From Actinomycetes bacterium (GTDB lineage: Bacteria > Actinomycetota > Actinomycetes > Actinomycetales > Microbacteriaceae), in assembly GCA_023386365.1 (NCBI GenBank), contig JAEWJX010000109.1, forward strand, positions 47,744-111,743: 64,000 bases of DNA, in the 5' to 3' direction. Position 1 is the stretch's first letter; each line of letters opens with the position of its first letter. Shown in pieces: positions 32,946-44,844 of this stretch. The notes under the pieces are model-generated. The model saw only the letters and a program-made list of their open reading frames with translations. It was not told the origin of the DNA and did not search any database. Made by a program: the position numbers and the translations under genes.

Positions 32946-33055
32946 AAACGGCGCCACGCGCCGAGCACCCCGCGGGCTTAGGCTTGCCTTGCTGGAACGT
33001 GGCAGCGCCAGGACGTCAGGATGGGTTCATCCGACGTACGCCAGAGGAGACGACA

Positions 33056-35890
<2,835 letters not shown>

Positions 35891-35912
35891 GCCACCGTAC
35901 AGCCGCCGGGCG

Positions 35913-35918
35913 TAGGGT
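35913..35918 (+). promoter_or_regulatory. -10 element (TAGGGT) of dxs, leaderless layout
   Basis: TAGGGT, then CGGGGA, then GTG 35925. The GGGGA could double as a weak ribosome site but is too close to the start. Confidence 0.55.
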
Positions 35919-35924
35919 CGGGGA

Positions 35925-37868
35925 GTGAGCATTCTCGAGTCGATCCACGGTCCACGTGACCTCGATCGGCTGAGTCGCGCGCAACTCGACGAACTCGCGA
36001 GCGACATCCGGGAATTCCTGGTGCGCGAGGTCTCCAAGACGGGCGGGCACCTGGGGCCGAATCTGGGCGTGGTCGAGTTGTCGATCGCGATGCACCGCGT
36101 GTTCGACTCCCCACACGACGCGATCGTGTTCGACACCGGGCACCAGAGCTACGTCCACAAGCTGCTCACCGGTCGGCAGGACTTCAGCGCATTGCGGTCG
36201 CGCGGTGGTCTGGCCGGCTACCCGCAGCGCGCCGAGTCGGCGCACGACATCGTGGAGAGCTCCCACGCATCCAGCTCTCTCAGCTGGGCAGACGGCATCT
36301 CCCGCTCGTTCGCGATGACCGGTCAGGGTGATCGTTACGTGGTGGCTGTCGTCGGCGACGGTGCGCTCACGGGAGGAATGACCTGGGAAGCGCTGAACAA
36401 CATCAGCGACGACAACTCCCGTCGGCTCGTGCTGATCGTGAACGACAACGGGCGCTCCTACGCACCCACCATCGGCGGCATGGCCCGCTTCCTCAACACG
36501 GTGCGAACCCGTCGCGCCTACCGGTCGCTGTACTTCTCGAGTCGGCGCTTCTTCGACCGCATGGGTCGTCCCGGTCAGGCCATCTACCGGGGCACCCGTG
36601 GCGCGCTGCACGGATTCCTCTCGCGGTTCTCCAACAACGAGGCGCTGTACTCGAACCTCGACATCAAGTACATCGGTCCGGTCAACGGTCACGACCTCGG
36701 TTCGCTCGAAGAGGCCCTTCGTCAGGCGAAGGCGTACGACGCGCCCGTGATCGTCCACGTGATCACCCAGAAGGGGCGCGGCTACGAGCCGGCGCTGGCC
36801 GACGTCGCCGACCAGTTCCACGCCGTCGGTCAGATCGACCCCGAGACGGGCGAGCCGCTCGAACACCCGAGTCGACCGTCGTGGACCTCGGTGTTCGCAG
36901 ACGAGATCCTCACCCTCGCCGAGAAGGACCCGCGCCTCGTCGGCATTACGGCCGCGATGCTCCGCCCCACGGGCCTCCACAAGTTCGCCGAGCGCTTCCC
37001 CGACCGCGTCTTCGATGTGGGCATCGCGGAGCAGCACGCCGTGACGAGCGCCGCCGGCCTCGCGTTCGGAGGCCTGCATCCGGTGGTCGCGCTCTACGCG
37101 ACCTTCATGAACCGCGCGTTCGACCAGGTGCTGATGGATGTGGCGCTGCACCGTGCGGGTGTGACGTTCGTCCTCGACCGCGCGGGTGTGACCGGGCCGG
37201 ACGGCCCCAGCCACCACGGCATGTGGGACCTCGCGATCCTGCAGGTCGTCCCCGGTATCCGCATCGCCGCACCCCGGGATGCGACGCGCCTGCGCGAGGA
37301 ACTGGGTGAGGCGGTCGCGATCGACGACGGCCCCACCGTGGTGCGCTTCTCGAAGGGTTCCGTCGGCAACGAGTTCGACGCCCTGCGACGCACCGACGAC
37401 GGTGTCGACGTGCTGCGCGAGGCGCCCCATCGTGACGTGCTCCTCGTCGCCGTCGGCCCCATGGCGGGACTCGCGATGGGGGTCGCCGATCGACTCGCCG
37501 CTCAGGGGATCGGCGCGACCGTCGTCGACCCGCGATGGGTCATCCCCGTCCCCGACAGCATCGTGGATCTCGCGCGCGAGCACCGCCTCGTCGTGTCGAT
37601 CGAGGACGGCATCCGCGTCGGGGGAGTCGGCACGCGCATCCGTCAAGACCTGCGTGCCGCGGGGGTGGACACGGCGGTCGACGAGCTCGGCCTCCCCGAC
37701 GAGTTCCTCGAGCACGCCTCGCGCGAGCAGGTGCTCGAGGATGCGGGGCTCACCGAGCAGCGCATCGCCCGCGACATCGTCGCCCAGGTACTGGGCACGA
37801 GGATCCCGGTGGCGCGTCCGCTGCCGGATGAGCCCGCGCGGGAATACGACGCCGAGCGCGGTCGTTAG
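35925..37868 (+). CDS. dxs: 1-deoxy-D-xylulose-5-phosphate synthase
   Basis: First enzyme of the MEP isoprenoid pathway; joins pyruvate and glyceraldehyde 3-phosphate using thiamine diphosphate. 647 residues, full length. The ThDP motif is GDGALTGGMTWEALNN, the N-terminal His is in TGHQSYVHKLLTG, and the catalytic Glu region is VGIAEQHAVTSAAGLA followed by HPVVALYATF. The C-terminal transketolase domain ends near LPDEFLEHASREQVL. It stands alone, 34 bp after acnA, with its own -10. Confidence 0.97.
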   Translation: MSILESIHGPRDLDRLSRAQLDELASDIREFLVREVSKTGGHLGPNLGVVELSIAMHRVFDSPHDAIVFDTGHQSYVHKLLTGRQDFSALRSRGGLAGYPQRAESAHDIVESSHASSSLSWADGISRSFAMTGQGDRYVVAVVGDGALTGGMTWEALNNISDDNSRRLVLIVNDNGRSYAPTIGGMARFLNTVRTRRAYRSLYFSSRRFFDRMGRPGQAIYRGTRGALHGFLSRFSNNEALYSNLDIKYIGPVNGHDLGSLEEALRQAKAYDAPVIVHVITQKGRGYEPALADVADQFHAVGQIDPETGEPLEHPSRPSWTSVFADEILTLAEKDPRLVGITAAMLRPTGLHKFAERFPDRVFDVGIAEQHAVTSAAGLAFGGLHPVVALYATFMNRAFDQVLMDVALHRAGVTFVLDRAGVTGPDGPSHHGMWDLAILQVVPGIRIAAPRDATRLREELGEAVAIDDGPTVVRFSKGSVGNEFDALRRTDDGVDVLREAPHRDVLLVAVGPMAGLAMGVADRLAAQGIGATVVDPRWVIPVPDSIVDLAREHRLVVSIEDGIRVGGVGTRIRQDLRAAGVDTAVDELGLPDEFLEHASREQVLEDAGLTEQRIARDIVAQVLGTRIPVARPLPDEPAREYDAERGR

Positions 37869-37907
37869 ACCACTTCACGTCCGCTGACGATGTCGGTGGC
37901 ATCCGCT

Positions 37908-37928
37908 AATGTGGACACCGTACACATT
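37908..37928. promoter_or_regulatory. 21-bp interrupted palindrome upstream of the DHA2 efflux pump (candidate TetR-type operator)
   Basis: The arms are AATGTG at 37908-37913 and CACATT at 37923-37928; two further inner pairs (AC/GT) also match, giving 8 of 10 symmetric positions. It lies 44 bp before the GTG start of the pump. TetR-family regulators of multidrug pumps use sites of this size. Confidence 0.55.
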
Positions 37929-37971
37929 CGTGTCCTCGATTCACCCCCACCACCACCCCAACGGAGGAACC

Positions 37972-39465
37972 GTGACGAACGACGTCGTCCAGACCCCCGC
38001 CGCCAGCGGCGCACTCGATCCCGCGATCGCCCGCCGCAACCGCGTCGCCATCGTCCTGCTGCTCGCCGCGGTCTTCGTGGTCTTCCTCAACGAGACCACC
38101 ATGAGCGTCGCCGTGCCCGAGATCATGACCGACCTCGGGATCACCCCGAGCCAGGGTCAGTGGCTCACGACCGCCTTCGCCCTCACCATGGCGGTCGTGA
38201 TCCCCACGACCGGCTACCTGCTGCAGCGGCTGCAGACCCGACCCGTCTTCATCACGGCGATGTCGCTCTTCACGCTCGGTACGTTCATCGCCGCAGTGTC
38301 GCCCGGCTTCAGCGTGCTGATCATCGGTCGAGTGGTGCAGGCGAGCGGAACGGCCATCATGATGCCGCTGCTGATGACCACCGTGCTGAACCTGGTGCCG
38401 ATGTGGGATCGCGGACGCATCATGGGTCGCATCTCGATCGTGATGTCGGTCGCACCGGCGATCGGTCCCGCGGTCTCCGGTCTCATCCTGCAGTTCCTTC
38501 CCTGGCGTGGACTCTTCTGGGTGATGCTGCCGATCTCGGCCGTCATGCTGCTGATCGGAATCGCCCGCGTTCCGAACGTCTCCGAGTCGCGCAAGGTGCC
38601 GCTCGACGTGCCCTCGGTGATCCTCTCCGCGATCGGATTCAGCGGCGTGGTCTTCGGCCTCAGCAACCTGGGTCTCGCCGCAGAAGGCAAGGCCATGGTC
38701 CCCTCGTGGATCCCGCTCGTGGTCGGTGGTGTCTCGCTCGCCCTCTTCATCTGGCGTCAGCTCCGCCTTCAGCGCGACGACAAGGCGCTGCTCGACCTGC
38801 GGACCTTCCGTTCCCGCACCTTCGCGCTCTCCATCGGGTTCCTCGTGATCCTGATGGCCGTGCTCTTCGGGGTCGTGATCCTGTTCCCGATCTACCTCGA
38901 GCAGGGTCTGGGCGTCGAGGCGCTCGTGATCGGGCTCACGCTCCTGCCGGGTGGGCTCGCGATGGGCTTGCTCGGTCCGCTGGTCGGGCGCCTGTACGAC
39001 AAGTTCGGGCCGGCGCCCCTGGTGATTCCCGGATCCATCGTGATGAGCGCCGCGATCTGGGCGATGACCCTGTTCGACGCCGACACCGAACTGTGGTTCG
39101 TGCTGGTCACCCACGTGGTCCTCAGCCTGGGGCTCGGGTTCCTGTTCACGCCTGTCTTCACCGCTGCGACCGGCGCCCTCCCGCGTCACCTGTACTCGCA
39201 CGGAAGCGCCACGATCGGTACCGTGCAGCAGGTGGCGGGTGCCGCGGGAACCGCCGCGTTCATCGCGTTGCTCGCGGTGGGAACGGCCGCGGCGGGCGCC
39301 GACAGCCCCGAGAGCGCCAGCACGACCGAGCTGATCTCGGGTGTGCACCTCGCGTTCCTCGGCGGAGCCATCCTGTCGCTGCTCGCGATCGTGGCGGCCT
39401 TCTTCATCCGCCGACCGGTCGCACCCGAAGTCACCGATGAGGAGCTCGCGCCGATCGCCCACTGA
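37972..39465 (+). CDS. DHA2-type multidrug efflux MFS transporter
   Basis: 497 residues with 14 predicted helices, the DHA2 (EmrB/LfrA/QacA-like) layout. First helix is AIVLLLAAVFVVFLNETTMSVAVPEI; motif A is near GYLLQRLQTRPVF; antiporter motif C is SVAPAIGPAVSGLIL in helix 5. It would exchange protons for drugs or similar compounds. GGAGGA precedes the GTG at 37972. The palindrome at 37908 lies in its promoter. It converges on a LuxR regulator gene with 24 bp between. Exact substrate unknown. Confidence 0.9.
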   Translation: MTNDVVQTPAASGALDPAIARRNRVAIVLLLAAVFVVFLNETTMSVAVPEIMTDLGITPSQGQWLTTAFALTMAVVIPTTGYLLQRLQTRPVFITAMSLFTLGTFIAAVSPGFSVLIIGRVVQASGTAIMMPLLMTTVLNLVPMWDRGRIMGRISIVMSVAPAIGPAVSGLILQFLPWRGLFWVMLPISAVMLLIGIARVPNVSESRKVPLDVPSVILSAIGFSGVVFGLSNLGLAAEGKAMVPSWIPLVVGGVSLALFIWRQLRLQRDDKALLDLRTFRSRTFALSIGFLVILMAVLFGVVILFPIYLEQGLGVEALVIGLTLLPGGLAMGLLGPLVGRLYDKFGPAPLVIPGSIVMSAAIWAMTLFDADTELWFVLVTHVVLSLGLGFLFTPVFTAATGALPRHLYSHGSATIGTVQQVAGAAGTAAFIALLAVGTAAAGADSPESASTTELISGVHLAFLGGAILSLLAIVAAFFIRRPVAPEVTDEELAPIAH

Positions 39466-39489
39466 GAGGCGCCGATGTGACGGGGCCGC

Positions 39490-42366
39490 TCAGCTGCGCG
39501 AGAGATGCAGCCGGGCGGCCTCTGTGCGTGAGGTGGCACCCAGCTTCCGCAGGATGGCCGAGACGTGCACGGAGACCGTCTTACGGCTGATGTACAGCCG
39601 CTCGGCGATCTGACCGTTGCTGAGACCCTCGGAGATCAGGTCGAGCACCTGCAGTTCGCGTGCCGTCAGGTCGTCACGGTCGGACCCGCCCGATTCGTGA
39701 GCACCAAGACGTGCATCTCGGCGGAGTTCGTCTGCCCATCGGACGACGAGGCCCGACCCGGTCGTGATCGCGGTCGCTCGGAGCCGGTCGACGACCTCGG
39801 TGGCGCCCTGGCGGTCGCCGGTGCGGACCAGCGACCGAGCCAGGCCGTGCAGCACCTGCATGCGGGTGAGGACCGGCGCCTCCGGAGCGTCTGCCTCGGC
39901 GAGCGCGACCCGCCAAAGCTCCGGATCATCGCCACTACCTGACGGCCCACCCAGTTCGGCGTCGGTGAACGCCGCCCAGATTCGGCGCGTCGGCCACGGG
40001 TCCCGCTCGATGACCTCGCGGAGCCGGAGCACATCATCCGACTGCAGACGAGGATCGCCGGCGGCGTCGCGACGTCGCGCGATGATGCGCGCGGTGGTCG
40101 GGGCGATCGGCAGCTCCCATGGGGGCGACGACAGCCGCTCGCGCGTGACCAGACGGCCCGCCCACTCCCACGCGCCGTCGAGGTCGTCGAGCGCGAGATG
40201 CACGTCGGCGATGTCAAGCGCCAGGCCCGCCGCCACCTGGTCTTCGAAGTCGGCCAGTTCCGCCATCATCCGCTGCCACGAGGCGAAGAGGGAGCGCGCG
40301 CGTTCCGGGTCACCCCGCCACAGCACCGACCGGATGCGGGCGCGCCGCAGGTAGATGCCGAAGACGGCCGGCGGATCGAGCTCGAGTGAATCCGATATGA
40401 GGGTGTCGGCTCGGTCCCATTCGCCGAGGGCGAAGAGCGGGTCGACCGTGTTGAGCGCGAGGATCGCACCCGATGTGCGGGCGACGCCCGCCTCAGCGGC
40501 CACGCGGACACCAGTGGACGCCACCTCGATCGACTCCGCGAAACGTCCGAGAAGGTGCAGGGTGTCCGAGTAGTTGACGTAGTAGCGCAGGAGCGCGTCG
40601 CGATCGTCACCGGCCTCGTCGAGCGCACGTGCGTAGTCGGCGGCGCCCTCGTCGATCCTGCTGAGATGCGTGAGAGTGCCGGCCCGCACGTTCACGGCGA
40701 CCGACCGGATGCGGTTGGCCTGCGGGGGAGCGATCTCGAGCGCCTGCGTGGCGGCGGCGATCGCCTGGTCGGATCGCCCGGAGACCATGTACTTGCTGGC
40801 CGCTTCGGCGAGGATGCCGGCGCGGAGTGTGGCGTCGTCGGAATCGCCGAGGAGGTCGAGCGCCTGCTCGAACAGGTCGAGCGCATCCGCCCGGCCTTCG
40901 GCGTCGATCATGAGCCCCTTGTTGCGCAGAAGCCGTGCGCGTGCGGGCAGATCGTCGGGATCGACCTCGGCGAGTGCCTGATCGATCGTCGCGAGAGCGC
41001 GACTGGATTCTCCGGCGCTGCGCCACGCCCGGGCTACGCGGTCGAGCAGGTCGACGTGGCTGATCCCCGCGGCCCCGGGATCGTCGACGTCGTTCCAGAG
41101 GGCGAGGGCGCGCTCGCCCAACTGTGCCGAGGTCGCGTGGGCGAACGACGCACGGCTGAGCTGCATCCCCTCGATCGCGGCGCGGAAGGCCTCGTTGAAC
41201 GCGTGGGCCTCGAGCCAATGGGACGAGACCAGCACGGCGCGGGCCGCGCGGCGGGCGGGGTCGCCGGGGCGTGATTCGAGTGCGACGGCGTAGCCGCGAT
41301 GCACCCGCGCGCTCTCGCCGGGGAGGAGCTGGTCGGCGACGGCTTCGCGGACCAGGGCGTGACGGAACTCGTACCCGCGCCCGACGACCACGATGACACC
41401 GGCATCGACGGCGACGCGGAGGAGGTCATCGAGCTGTTCGGCAGGCATTCCCGCCACCTCCGCGAGCACCTCGTGCTCGACGTAGCCGCCGCCGGCCGCG
41501 AGGACGCGGACCACCCGCCGGGCTTCCGTTCCCAGCGTCTCGTACCTGCCGAGCAGGAGCTCGCGGAGCGTGGCCGGTACTTCACCGGAGACCGTGTCGA
41601 GCCCGCACCCGAGGAGTTCCTCGACGAAGAACGGCACGCCTTCGCTGCGTTCGAACAGCGCGCGCACGTCGTCATGGCTGGGATCCGCGCCGAGGATGCC
41701 GTGTGCCTGGGCGCGCACCTGAGCGGCATCGAGTCGGTCGAGCAGAATGCGGGACGCCCGCCGGTTGCGTTCGAGCTCGGCGAGCAGGGGTCGCAGCGGA
41801 TGCCCGCGTCCGACGTCGTCGCTGCGGTAGGTGAGGACGAGGAGCACCCGACCGTCGCGGATCATGCGGGTGAGGAAGCGCAGCACGTCGAGGGTGGCCG
41901 GGTCTGCCCAGTGGAGGTCTTCGATCGTCACGACGATCGTGCGGTCGCGGGAGAGCTGCTCGAGGACGGTTGTGACGACCTCGTCGAGGCGCTCGACCCC
42001 CAGGCGTTCGTCGCGTTCGACGGGCGTGCGCAATTCGACCAGCGAACGGAGGGTGGAGACCGCACCGGCCGCCGCTTCGAACACGGCGTCGTCGCCGACG
42101 GCGCGCACGAGGTCGCGGAAGACTCCCGCGAGCGGTGCGTAGGGGAGACCGACCGTGCCGAACTCGACGCACTGACCGCGGGTGACGATGGCGGAGTCGT
42201 CGAGGGATGCGAGGAACTCGTCGACCAGTCGGGTCTTGCCGATGCCCGCCTCGCCTCCGATGACGACGAACCGTGACTCACCGGCGGAGGCGTCGACGAA
42301 GCCCGCTTCCAGTTCGGCGAGCTCGTAGGCCCGACCGATCATCGGGGGCGGATTGCCGACGCGCAT
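39490..42366 (-). CDS. LAL-type LuxR transcriptional regulator (AAA ATPase plus HTH)
   Basis: 958 residues. N-terminal AAA-type ATPase: MIGRAYELAELEAGF, Walker A GGEAGIGKT (about 37-45) and Walker B region VVTIEDLHWADPATLDVL. A long middle of TPR-like helical repeats follows (about 350-880). C-terminal LuxR helix-turn-helix is LTARELQVLDLISEGLSNGQ followed by RKTVSVHVSAILRKLGATSR. These ATP-dependent activators often respond to a small molecule and control sugar or antibiotic genes. Adjacent target candidates are the DHA2 pump and fadAB, but no evidence links them. ATG 42366 is first in frame. Confidence 0.92.
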   Translation of the reverse strand: MRVGNPPPMIGRAYELAELEAGFVDASAGESRFVVIGGEAGIGKTRLVDEFLASLDDSAIVTRGQCVEFGTVGLPYAPLAGVFRDLVRAVGDDAVFEAAAGAVSTLRSLVELRTPVERDERLGVERLDEVVTTVLEQLSRDRTIVVTIEDLHWADPATLDVLRFLTRMIRDGRVLLVLTYRSDDVGRGHPLRPLLAELERNRRASRILLDRLDAAQVRAQAHGILGADPSHDDVRALFERSEGVPFFVEELLGCGLDTVSGEVPATLRELLLGRYETLGTEARRVVRVLAAGGGYVEHEVLAEVAGMPAEQLDDLLRVAVDAGVIVVVGRGYEFRHALVREAVADQLLPGESARVHRGYAVALESRPGDPARRAARAVLVSSHWLEAHAFNEAFRAAIEGMQLSRASFAHATSAQLGERALALWNDVDDPGAAGISHVDLLDRVARAWRSAGESSRALATIDQALAEVDPDDLPARARLLRNKGLMIDAEGRADALDLFEQALDLLGDSDDATLRAGILAEAASKYMVSGRSDQAIAAATQALEIAPPQANRIRSVAVNVRAGTLTHLSRIDEGAADYARALDEAGDDRDALLRYYVNYSDTLHLLGRFAESIEVASTGVRVAAEAGVARTSGAILALNTVDPLFALGEWDRADTLISDSLELDPPAVFGIYLRRARIRSVLWRGDPERARSLFASWQRMMAELADFEDQVAAGLALDIADVHLALDDLDGAWEWAGRLVTRERLSSPPWELPIAPTTARIIARRRDAAGDPRLQSDDVLRLREVIERDPWPTRRIWAAFTDAELGGPSGSGDDPELWRVALAEADAPEAPVLTRMQVLHGLARSLVRTGDRQGATEVVDRLRATAITTGSGLVVRWADELRRDARLGAHESGGSDRDDLTARELQVLDLISEGLSNGQIAERLYISRKTVSVHVSAILRKLGATSRTEAARLHLSRS

Positions 42367-42416
42367 GCCCCCATCGTGCCACTGGGGACCGACGGTGACC
42401 GGCGTCTGAACGGTGC

Positions 42417-42602
42417 TCAGCGTGCCACCGCGTGCCGAGCCACGGTGTGGCCGGCGCGACGACCGATTCCGAACGGGCGACGGAGCACGCGTGGCGGCAC
42501 CTCGTCGGAGGTCTCGGCGACGATGCGGGCGCGCTCGGCGGCGAGGTCGAGTTCGGCGGCGGTGGGGAGGACGAGGGCGGTGAAGTCGGTGCGGATTTCC
42601 AT
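42417..42602 (-). CDS. Small hypothetical protein, 61 aa
   Basis: Begins MEIRTDFTALVLPTAAELDLAAER and ends basic (RRPFGIGRRAGHTVARHAVAR). Nearly every codon ends in C or G, a coding-like bias for this genome. There is no convincing ribosome site and no leaderless -10. It might be amphipathic and DNA- or membrane-binding, but no family is recognised. It lies between the LuxR gene and fadB on the same strand. Confidence 0.5.
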   Translation of the reverse strand: MEIRTDFTALVLPTAAELDLAAERARIVAETSDEVPPRVLRRPFGIGRRAGHTVARHAVAR

Positions 42603-42603
42603 G

Positions 42604-42684
42604 TACCCAGCGTCTGCTCTGAGGTAGGGGCGGCGGATCGGGAGATGTCCCTATTTCCGCGCGCCCCTACCTCAGACGCCAGGA
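42604..42684. repeat. Large inverted repeat between the small ORF and fadB
   Basis: Arm TCTGAGGTAGGGGCG at 42618-42632 pairs perfectly (15/15) with 42662-42676. Flanking GCGTCTG/CAGACGC extends it if a 5-nt insertion in the left arm is skipped, and an inner GCGGA/TCCGC and GGGA/TCCC can stack further. It sits just past the fadB stop, so it can act as a terminator, but it is larger than needed. No long T-tract. Confidence 0.7.
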
Positions 42685-42685
42685 C

Positions 42686-44842
42686 CTACTGCACCCCGCG
42701 GATGGGCGGGTGGTGGAACGTGTCGCCGAAGGCGCGCTCACTGGCGCCGACCCGGTCGAGGTAGGGGGTGGCCCCGCCCATCTGGAACGGCCATCCGGCA
42801 CCCAGAATCATGCAGAGGTCGATGTCTTCGGCCGCGGCCACGACGCCGTCCTCGAGCATGCGGTGGATCTCATCGGCGAGGCCGTCCTGGAGCCGCTCGC
42901 GTAGCTGCTCCGGCGTGAGGCGCACGGCGTCGGCCGGCCGGTGCTTCGCGACGATCTCGAGCGCCTTCTTGTCGTAGCCCTTGATCTTGCCCTTGCCGTC
43001 CTTCTCGAAGATCGCTCCGTGCTCGGCGAGCTCGTGCAGCGCCGGGCTGTTGAAGAAGCGGTCGGGGAACGCGGTGTGGTGCGTGTCGAGCACGTGTGCA
43101 CCGACCTTGAGGCCCACGAGGTCGAGGAGCACGAAGGGGTCCATCGGCAGTCCGAACGGCCGCGCCGCCTCGACGACGTCCTCGAACGACATCCCCTGCT
43201 CGACGCCGTGCATCGCCTCGCCGAGCACCTTCGCCAGGATGCGGTTCACCACGAACCCGGGGGTGTCCTTCGTGATGACGGCGTTCTTGCGCAGCTTCGC
43301 GGCCGTGACCATCGCGGTCGACAGGGCCTCATCTGTGGTCTGCGGGGTGCGGACCACCTCGATCAGCGGCATCACGGCGACCGGGTTGAAGAAGTGGAAC
43401 CCGACGAGCCGCTCGGGGTTCTTCAGCTTGGCGCCGATCTGCTCGACCGACAGCGACGAGGTGTTGGTGGCGAGGATCGCCGTGGGGGAGACGTACTGCT
43501 CGATCTCGGCGAAGACGTCCTGCTTGATGCCGAGCTCCTCGAAGACGGCCTCGATCACCCAGTCGCAGTCGGCGAAGTCGGCCTTGTCGGTCGTGCCGGT
43601 CACGAGGGCCTTGAGACGGTTCGCCTCGTCCGAGACGATGCGCCCCTTCGCGAGCAGCTCGTCGATCTCGCCGTGGATGTAGGCGATGCCCTTGTCGACG
43701 CGGGCCTGGTCGAGGTCGGTGATGACCACGGGCACCTGCAGACGACGGACGAAGAGCAACGCGAACTGGCTGGCCATGAGGCCGGCACCGATGACGCCCA
43801 CCTTGCCGACCTTCTGGGCGAGCTCCTTGTCGGGCGCCCCCGCGGGCCGCTTGGCACGCTTCTGGACGAGGTTGAACGCGTAGATCGAGGCGCGGAACTG
43901 GTCGCCCGCGATGAGATCCGCGAGCGCCTGGTCCTCCGCGAGGAAGCCGGTCTTCTTGTCGGTGTTCTTCGCAGCCTTGAGGAGTTCGAGCGCCCGGTAC
44001 GGGCTCTTCGCGACCTCGCCGATGCGGCTCTTGAGCGTCTTCTCCGCGACACCGATCGCGATGTCCCACTTGACGGCGCGTTCGAGTTTGCCCGGCTCGT
44101 TCTTGCGCTTCACCTTCGTCTTGCCGGTGAGCACGCCATCGGCCCAGCGCAGGGACTCCTCGAGGAAGTTCGCGGGACCGAACATCGCATCCGCGATCCC
44201 CAGCTCGAACGCCTGCGGGCCCTTCAGCATCCGGTTGTTCTTGAGCGGGTTCGAGATGATCACCTCGAGGGCGTTCTCGATGCCGATCAGGTTGGGCAGC
44301 AGCCATGCCCCGCCCCATCCGGGGATGATGCCGAGGAACACCTCGGGCAGCGCGAGGGCGGGCACCGACGAGTCGATCGTGCGGTAGTCGGCGTTGAGTG
44401 CGATCTCGACACCACCGCCGAGCGCGAGTCCGTTGATGAACACGAACGAGGGGACGCCCAGCTCAGAGAGCTTGCCGAGGGTGCGGTGGCCCATCTGCGC
44501 CATCAGGACGCCGGTCTCGTGATCCTGGATCTCGCCCACCTTCGACAGGTCGGCTCCGGCGGCGAGGATGAACTGCTTGCCGGTGACGGCGACGCCGTCG
44601 ATCTCCTTCGCCTTCGCGCGCGCCGCCAGCTCGTCGAGACGGTCGGACAGCTCGGTGAGCGTGGCCGGGCCGAGCGTGTTGGGGCGGGTGTGGTCGCGAC
44701 CGTTGTCGAGGGTGAGGAGCGCGAGCACCTTGCCGCTCGGGAGGGGGATGTCACGCACGAACGAGTGCGTGACGACCTCGTCGGGGTCGAGGGCGACGAG
44801 CTTCGCGAAGTCGGATGCGCTGTAGTCGGGCAGGTTGCTCAT
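42686..44842 (-). CDS. fadB: Fatty-acid oxidation bifunctional enoyl-CoA hydratase / 3-hydroxyacyl-CoA dehydrogenase
   Basis: 718 residues from ATG 44842. N-terminal crotonase domain (about 1-260) with FILAAGADLSKVGEIQD and FINGLALGGGVEIAL; then the NAD-binding Rossmann segment VGVIGAGLMASQFALLFV, the hydroxyacyl-CoA catalytic His region GFHFFNPVAVMPLIEV and the C-terminal HAD domain. It performs steps two and three of beta-oxidation and works with FadA, whose gene ends 2 nt upstream. Actinobacterial-type trifunctional-like alpha subunit. Confidence 0.93.
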   Translation of the reverse strand: MSNLPDYSASDFAKLVALDPDEVVTHSFVRDIPLPSGKVLALLTLDNGRDHTRPNTLGPATLTELSDRLDELAARAKAKEIDGVAVTGKQFILAAGADLSKVGEIQDHETGVLMAQMGHRTLGKLSELGVPSFVFINGLALGGGVEIALNADYRTIDSSVPALALPEVFLGIIPGWGGAWLLPNLIGIENALEVIISNPLKNNRMLKGPQAFELGIADAMFGPANFLEESLRWADGVLTGKTKVKRKNEPGKLERAVKWDIAIGVAEKTLKSRIGEVAKSPYRALELLKAAKNTDKKTGFLAEDQALADLIAGDQFRASIYAFNLVQKRAKRPAGAPDKELAQKVGKVGVIGAGLMASQFALLFVRRLQVPVVITDLDQARVDKGIAYIHGEIDELLAKGRIVSDEANRLKALVTGTTDKADFADCDWVIEAVFEELGIKQDVFAEIEQYVSPTAILATNTSSLSVEQIGAKLKNPERLVGFHFFNPVAVMPLIEVVRTPQTTDEALSTAMVTAAKLRKNAVITKDTPGFVVNRILAKVLGEAMHGVEQGMSFEDVVEAARPFGLPMDPFVLLDLVGLKVGAHVLDTHHTAFPDRFFNSPALHELAEHGAIFEKDGKGKIKGYDKKALEIVAKHRPADAVRLTPEQLRERLQDGLADEIHRMLEDGVVAAAEDIDLCMILGAGWPFQMGGATPYLDRVGASERAFGDTFHHPPIRGVQ

Positions 44843-44844
44843 GC

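Noticed and set aside
42432..42764. Plus-strand frame of 110 codons overlapping the small 61-aa ORF and fadB.
   Set aside because: It overlaps the fadB 3' end in antisense and crosses the inverted repeat; the 61-aa minus-strand frame has better codon usage.
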